Origin: Rhynchospora pubera
Lineage: Eukaryota > Streptophyta > Magnoliopsida > Poales > Cyperaceae
NCBI GenBank assembly: GCA_028095005.1
Contig: CM051460.1
Location: 67,619,676-67,683,675 of the forward strand
Direction of reading: 5' to 3'
Length of the DNA: 64,000 nt
Position numbers and translations under genes: made by a program. Positions 59,156 to 64,000 of the stretch are shown here, piece after piece. Each line of letters begins with the position of its first letter. The stretch's first letter is position 1. A model generated the notes under the pieces. It was not told the DNA's origin and did no database searches. It saw only the letters and a program-made list of their open reading frames with translations.

Positions 59156-60015
59156 AATTTGGTTAATAAGTTGTTTAATCTAGCCGCCTTCTCGAGAACA
59201 ATGAGCCTTAAAACCAGTTATTAGAGCAGCTACATACACCAAGTAATAAAATGTCATATAAGATGTCAGAAGAATATCTATCATAGTAAGTCATATCCTT
59301 TTTCCATCAACATACAATGCTAAGGATAATTCACGAGCATTTCCACAAACACCTTGGGTGCATGTGGATATTCATGGCTCTGTTTACAAAAAAAAAAAGA
59401 CTTATTTCAATTTAAGTACCAGCTGTCATGTAAGTCGTGAGAAGAGAGAGAGAGAGAGACCTCAATCGAACCGAAAGTGAAGAGAATGTCGCCAATCTGT
59501 ATGGAATTGGGTAGAGATAGGAAAGCTATTCTTGCTCCTGTACGGATATGCTGATGCGGAAGCCTCGTCTTCATTTCTTGTAAGCGAGCAGATAAAAACC
59601 TAGAAGAGTTTCACCTAGGGAAGACACGGCGGTGATCAAACTTTTGTGAGAGCAAAGGAAAGCGGGGTGGCTACCTCTAGGTTTAGATTGACAGAGGAGG
59701 AGGAGGAGGTGGAAGAATGGAAATGGGCCAAGAAAGCTGCGAGATTGAGAGAAAATGAACGAAATTGGAATAGAGGTGGAAATGTTGTGCGATAACATTA
59801 GTTTAGGTATTGATTGTTGAGAGAGCGGCGCAGCTTCAAAACCTAGAGCTAAAAGGAGGAAAAATATACCATTTCCGTTTTGTCTAACTTGGCAAGAGTT
59901 CTTTCCAGATCGGAGAATTAAATGAAAGATTTAGCTGGATGACTGGAGGAATAAAAACCCTAGTCGGGAGGCGGATGGGTATAAGGTGAAAAGCGGGAAT
60001 AAAAAACTGTATGGA

Positions 60016-60069
60016 GACTCGAACCCTCGCACTGCGCAGTTTAAAATCCAGCGCTACTCCGCTCCGCCA
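60016..60069 (-). other. tRNA-like RNA polymerase III boxes in Helitron B
   Basis: On the minus strand box A TGGCGGAGCGG (60069-60059) and box B GTTCGAGTC (60024-60016) both match their consensus fully, 34 nt apart. The sequence between (GCGCTGGATTTTAAAC) resembles a tRNA-Lys anticodon arm. The arms do not close into a full tRNA, so this is a tRNA-derived, SINE-like head. Confidence 0.55.
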
Positions 60070-60252
60070 GCGAAAGTTAACAAGTCTATATGAAAGGTTT
60101 AGACCTTTTAATTTGTTATTCAATCCAGACCACTGATCTGATTAGATCATAATCAATCTATGGTCTATATTGCATTAGGTAAACAATTGTTTGCACCTTT
60201 GGATTCAAATTTGGATAGACCTTTAGACTGGTGCTTTTATAAGTAGTAAAGA

Positions 60253-61315
60253 TAAACGTTCATTTTTAGTACTCAGAAAGGCACTATATGTGCTCAATCT
60301 GTTTAGTTTATTTTTTAAATTTTTTATTCAATTAATATTTTATTTTTGTTAATTTTTTTTATATAAGTGTTCATTTGTTAGTATAAGTGTTCATTTTTAT
60401 TGTTACAAGTATTCATTTTGTTGTTTATTGTATATGTTGTTTCTGTTATTATAAGTTTTCACTTTTGTTATCTGGTCAAACTGTTCACTTTGTTATATTA
60501 TGTGTTCAGTTTATTTAATTATTATCTCAATGTAAAATACTTGTTTTCACTTTAAAATTAGTATGATTTGACACATTTAACTAAACAAATATGGTTATTA
60601 AACTGAACATATATAACGGACACTTACTAGGCACTCAAAGCTCGCGTGCGTGCACTTATTAGTCAGCGATGGTGCGTGATGGCATATTTAACTGAACACA
60701 TTAGTTATTAAACTGAACATATATAACGAACACCTGCTAGTCACACGAGGCTCACGTGTGCGCCTATAGCCTGCTAGTCAGCGATGGTACTTATCATTTC
60801 TGAAAAAAAAAGTTTCTAAAAGCATTGATTAATACAAGAAAAAATATGCTCCAGTCTAACAAGAGACATACTTAAAACTTTTTTAAGTTGAGAAATTTTA
60901 GAAAGATTTTATTCTCTCATTACGTAAAAGTTATTTGGTTATATTTTTGTTCAATACTTCTATATTACCATCTCCCTGATTTTTTATTGGTAAGTTATCA
61001 TCTGGTCACACTGTTTTATAGTGACAAGTGAGAAAGAAAGTTTTAGTTTCATTTAATACTTGTTCTGTGATGATATTGTAAATGAACGATTATGTTCTTT
61101 TGATATATTTGTACTCTAATAGCTTGCATGATTGTTTATATTAATGTTACGGCTTGATCTCATATACAGTACTAATTTGTGTGGTTGACAGATTTATAAA
61201 TTCTCATGCTTGTTTATACCAACAACATGTGTTAGAATAAGAATTTTATATTAGTTCTATTCAACTAGGATAGTTTGAATTATAAATACAGACAATGCTA
61301 CAAATGTTTTCATTT
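60253..61315. other. AT-rich spacer with two kinds of direct repeats
   Basis: About 60310-60540 has loose TTATTATAAGTGTTCATTTT-like units. The 110-bp duplication is listed separately. No gene was seen. Confidence 0.5.
60565..60790 (+). repeat. Tandem duplication of about 110 bp
   Basis: ATTAAACTGAACATATATAA is followed in each unit by CGAACAC/CGGACAC, CGTG-rich text and AGTCAGCGATGGT. The units are about 60565-60680 and 60683-60790. Confidence 0.75.
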
Positions 61316-61324
61316 GAAATCAGA

Positions 61325-63017
61325 CCGAAATTATTTTAAAGAAGAATTTGGATACCTAAAATTTTAATAGGAAGAATGAATTATTTTTTATTTTAATAAG
61401 AAGCAAGTAATTACGCGTTTTATAATCGCGTTATATTCTCTCACCTAATAACTCGGTTATAAAACGCGCTATTTAGAATTACGCGTTTATAAACTGGGTT
61501 GTTAGCCCAATAATGCGGTTATAAACCGCGTTAACAGAGGAGACCAACTACGTTTTTTTTTTTCCTTTTTGTTTATTTCTTTTGTCTCTGACGGGGTGGA
61601 AATTAAGGAGACACGAGTAATAATAGGTTTAAGTAGCGGTAGAACCAAGGAGTAATAGAAATTTATCAGCTATAAAACGCACATTTATTGGCTACAAATC
61701 ACTTGGACCCCAAGAGGCATATTTATTTAGTATTTAATTCTGTTTATGAAAAAAAATTCGGTCGTGATGTTTTGCTTCCTCTCCATTACATATAACATCA
61801 GGGGCACCTTTTCCCCAACTAAAAAGGGTAAAAGAAAAGAGCACATCAAATCTTTAGCATAAGTAATTACTGCATATTTTTAGTTATACGTGACTTTGAA
61901 AATTTCATTTGATTATTTTAATTATTTATCTATATATATATATATTAAAATCCGTGATATTCTTTTTTCTATTTTTGACAGTTCCTTTGCATTTTCTATA
62001 ATTAATTTTTTATCATTTTTTGGTTAAATATATTAATAATAGTCATACCAATGATCCAATAGTTAAATATTTTTGGAAATCAAACTGAATTATTATCATT
62101 AAAAAAATATAGCACATCAAAATTTTGACTTTTATGTCTTGCTTGTATTAAAATTTAAAAAATTCTCAGGATATATCAATGACTATATTTACATTTCTAA
62201 AGGTTACATCATGTATTTTAAGAAATTTTTTAATCACAAAACCATAAGATTTTTCAAATTAAGCTTAGTCCACAAGCTTGCAACTATATAATCAATATAT
62301 TTTACGCCAATTACAAATTTTATAAATATATAGATATTGTTTTTTCTAAAAAAATAACAGAACTAATTCTGAAACTTTGAAATTATTTCGAATATATTGG
62401 TTGAATAAACATATAAGTTCTCTATTTATATTTCACAGACAATATTATCATTGTTATTGTTATTATTATGTAAGTAATAAAATTGTAAACAACTTTGTTA
62501 GATATCATCAATTCTCTATTTTGTTCATTTTTTCAAAACTGGTAAGTAATTGAAACTTGAAACCTTTTCAATTCCATCTACCTAGTTTTGTGGAATACAG
62601 TTACAAATCAAGTAATAATATCACCAAGTAATAATGGAAAATGCCAATAATTCTCTCATGCGTTATTAGCTCAATAAATCTCTATTATTCCTTGATTCTA
62701 ACTTTACTTGACAAATTAATTATTACTCGTTCCTTCTTAGTTTTCACCCATCAGATACGAAAGGAATAAACAAAAGGAAAAATAAATGCGCAGTTGGGTC
62801 TCCCCTTTTAACGCGGTTTTTAACCGCATTATTGGGCTAATAAGGCAGTTTATAAACGCGCAATTTCAAATAGTGCGTTTTATAACTGGGTTATTAGAAT
62901 AGAGAACATAACGTGGTTATAAAACGCGTAATTACTTGCTTCTTATTAAAATAAAAAATAATTCATTCTTTCTATTAAAATTTTAGGTGTCCAAATTCTT
63001 CTTTAAAGTAATTTCGG
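61325..63017. mobile_element. Mutator-like element with inverted repeats of about 360 bp
   Basis: The left arm 61325-61684 and right arm about 62655-63017 are inverse copies, starting CCGAAATTATTTTAAAGAAG and ending CTTTAAAGTAATTTCGG. Both contain several TTATAAACGCG / CGCGGTTATAAA-type blocks. The 9-bp flanks GAAATCAGA and AAAATCAGA agree at eight positions, the usual Mutator length. The about 970-bp core is AT-rich and non-coding, so it is non-autonomous. Confidence 0.82.
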
Positions 63018-63026
63018 AAAATCAGA

Positions 63027-64000
63027 TCTTAAGTAAAATAATAATCAATTACAATCATAATTTCTATTTTATTTATAGCTACCTACAATCAATAGATACA
63101 CCAAGATGAACCCGAGATGGACATTTGAAATGAAAGGTAAAAATCATCAATGTATCGTAGCAAGTATCAAGTAAAATAGGTATAGTAATAGTATGAGGTG
63201 CGTACTTGCACATATGAACAAGCATTCTTGAATTGGAACAGAGGAACTAATTGAGTCAGCTAATACGTACATTATTTTGTCTAATTATTTGAAAGAGAAA
63301 TTTTAGTTTATGCAAGTACACATTTACATAGGTACACAAGTACACACAAGAAGCATATCCTCTACTCTCCATACACCTCAGCACCAAAATTGTATGTACA
63401 GCATCATTTATATTTCTCCATTATCCGCCTGGCATTTTTTACTGGATCATCATATGACATGTTTATATTCTTGTTACCACTGCCTCCTGAGCCCTCATCA
63501 GAATTGAGTGCGATGAATGAGAAATATATTAGCCCTTTTATATAATTTCAATACAGAACTATTCAAAAGGAACAAAGATAAACAACATAACACTCTTTAA
63601 CCTTCTATTCTCTTCCCTTCGCCTATTGTGCTCTTTCTTGTGGGGACCCAGCAGAAATTAATGAGAAATATGTTAACATATAGTTCATAGCTCAATTTAA
63701 AGATGCAATTGTGTGCTGTTAATCAACGATGGAACTATGCTCTAAAATTACTTGATTCGTTATGAATGGGTTGCTGCTCAATGGTTTCTACTCAGTAATT
63801 TTTTTGTTTTCCTTTTATCAACAAAAATATCAGACCAGTGAGGTGAGAAAATTAACATCATCTACCCTAAGTGTTATCTCTATTAAAAGATGAAAAATGT
63901 GTCTCTGACAACATACACCGAGCAAACAATTGCCATCAAAATGTAATTGCAACATTGTTTTTCTTAAATTACCAAGAACATGATCATGGCAACTCATTCT
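63027..64000. other. Right edge, no gene recognised
   Basis: AT-rich DNA. The short open frame at about 63310-63507 shows no domain. Confidence 0.45.

Larger units (their letters stand above)
57124..60252 (-). mobile_element. Non-autonomous Helitron B, 3129 bp, with captured host gene pieces
   Basis: On the minus strand it starts TCTTTACTACTTATAAAAGC at 60252 (after A) and ends with hairpin GCCCAC-ACATTGG-GTGGGC, then TTGTTTG and CTAG at 57124, followed by T. The ends match Helitron A. Between them are fragments of a CDKB kinase, a beta-galactosidase and a DEAH-box helicase, all in the element's sense. It has no Rep or helicase of its own. Transposition would need proteins supplied by an autonomous relative with matching ends. 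The intact Helitron at 11.4-22.9 kb has a different hairpin sequence. Confidence 0.88.

Noticed and set aside
59280..59600. Further captured gene pieces in Helitron B (minus strand)
   Set aside because: Some open stretches read as protein-like, but no family could be recognised with confidence.
60016..60069. A genuine tRNA-Lys gene
   Set aside because: Boxes A and B are good, but the acceptor stem and anticodon arm do not pair properly, so only a tRNA-derived segment is claimed.
1..64000. CRISPR array, bacterial operon or rRNA genes
   Set aside because: No evenly spaced identical repeats with unique spacers and no rRNA-like conserved blocks. The window is plant nuclear DNA.

Overview
This window is nuclear DNA of a flowering plant, most likely a eudicot. 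The genes have plant-type GT-AG introns and belong to plant-specific families: a cytokinin response factor type AP2/ERF, a DUF26 cysteine-rich receptor kinase and an NHL/LEA_2 membrane protein. The spacers are AT-rich and full of plant transposons. Species cannot be told from the sequence alone. The window is gene-poor. I support four host genes, plus one unrecognised exon pair near 5.7-6.1 kb: an AT-hook protein (516-950, minus), the CRF-type transcription factor (30379-31221, minus), the NHL protein (45766-46542, plus) and the receptor kinase (52247-56650, plus). The kinase gene is split by a 204-bp Mutator-like MITE that puts a stop codon between its ectodomain and its membrane segment.

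Layout: 0-9.4 kb holds the AT-hook gene, copy 1 of a dispersed repeat, a Tourist-like MITE, the exon pair and a probable short Helitron. A 1758-bp copia-type solo LTR with a perfect 5-bp target duplication lies at 9391-11148. About 11.4-22.9 kb is a long and apparently intact Helitron. It carries a Rep-helicase gene (five coding exons, about 1510 aa) and an RPA70-like gene (12 coding exons, 566 aa), and ends in a perfect hairpin followed by CTAG. From 23 to 34 kb lie copy 2 of the dispersed repeat, several MITEs, hAT pieces and the CRF gene with its possible regulatory DNA.

Two members of a second, non-autonomous Helitron family lie in opposite orientation at 34346-39011 (plus) and 57124-60252 (minus). 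They share their 5' about 230 bp, including a tRNA-like pair of RNA polymerase III boxes, and a related 3' hairpin. The first contains a broken LINE. The second carries fragments of three host genes (a B-type cyclin-dependent kinase, a GH35 beta-galactosidase and a DEAH-box RNA helicase), all in the element's own sense. The rest (39-64 kb) holds further MITEs, a 1.3-kb hAT element, a CACTA element, and a 1.7-kb Mutator-like element with terminal inverted repeats of about 360 bp, besides the NHL and receptor kinase genes.

The Helitron proteins would act together: Rep nicks and joins DNA, the PIF1-type helicase unwinds it, and the RPA-like protein would coat single strands. The host genes are unrelated to each other. 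All protein calls come from reading motifs by eye. No database search was run, and splice sites were chosen by reading frame and GT-AG signals.
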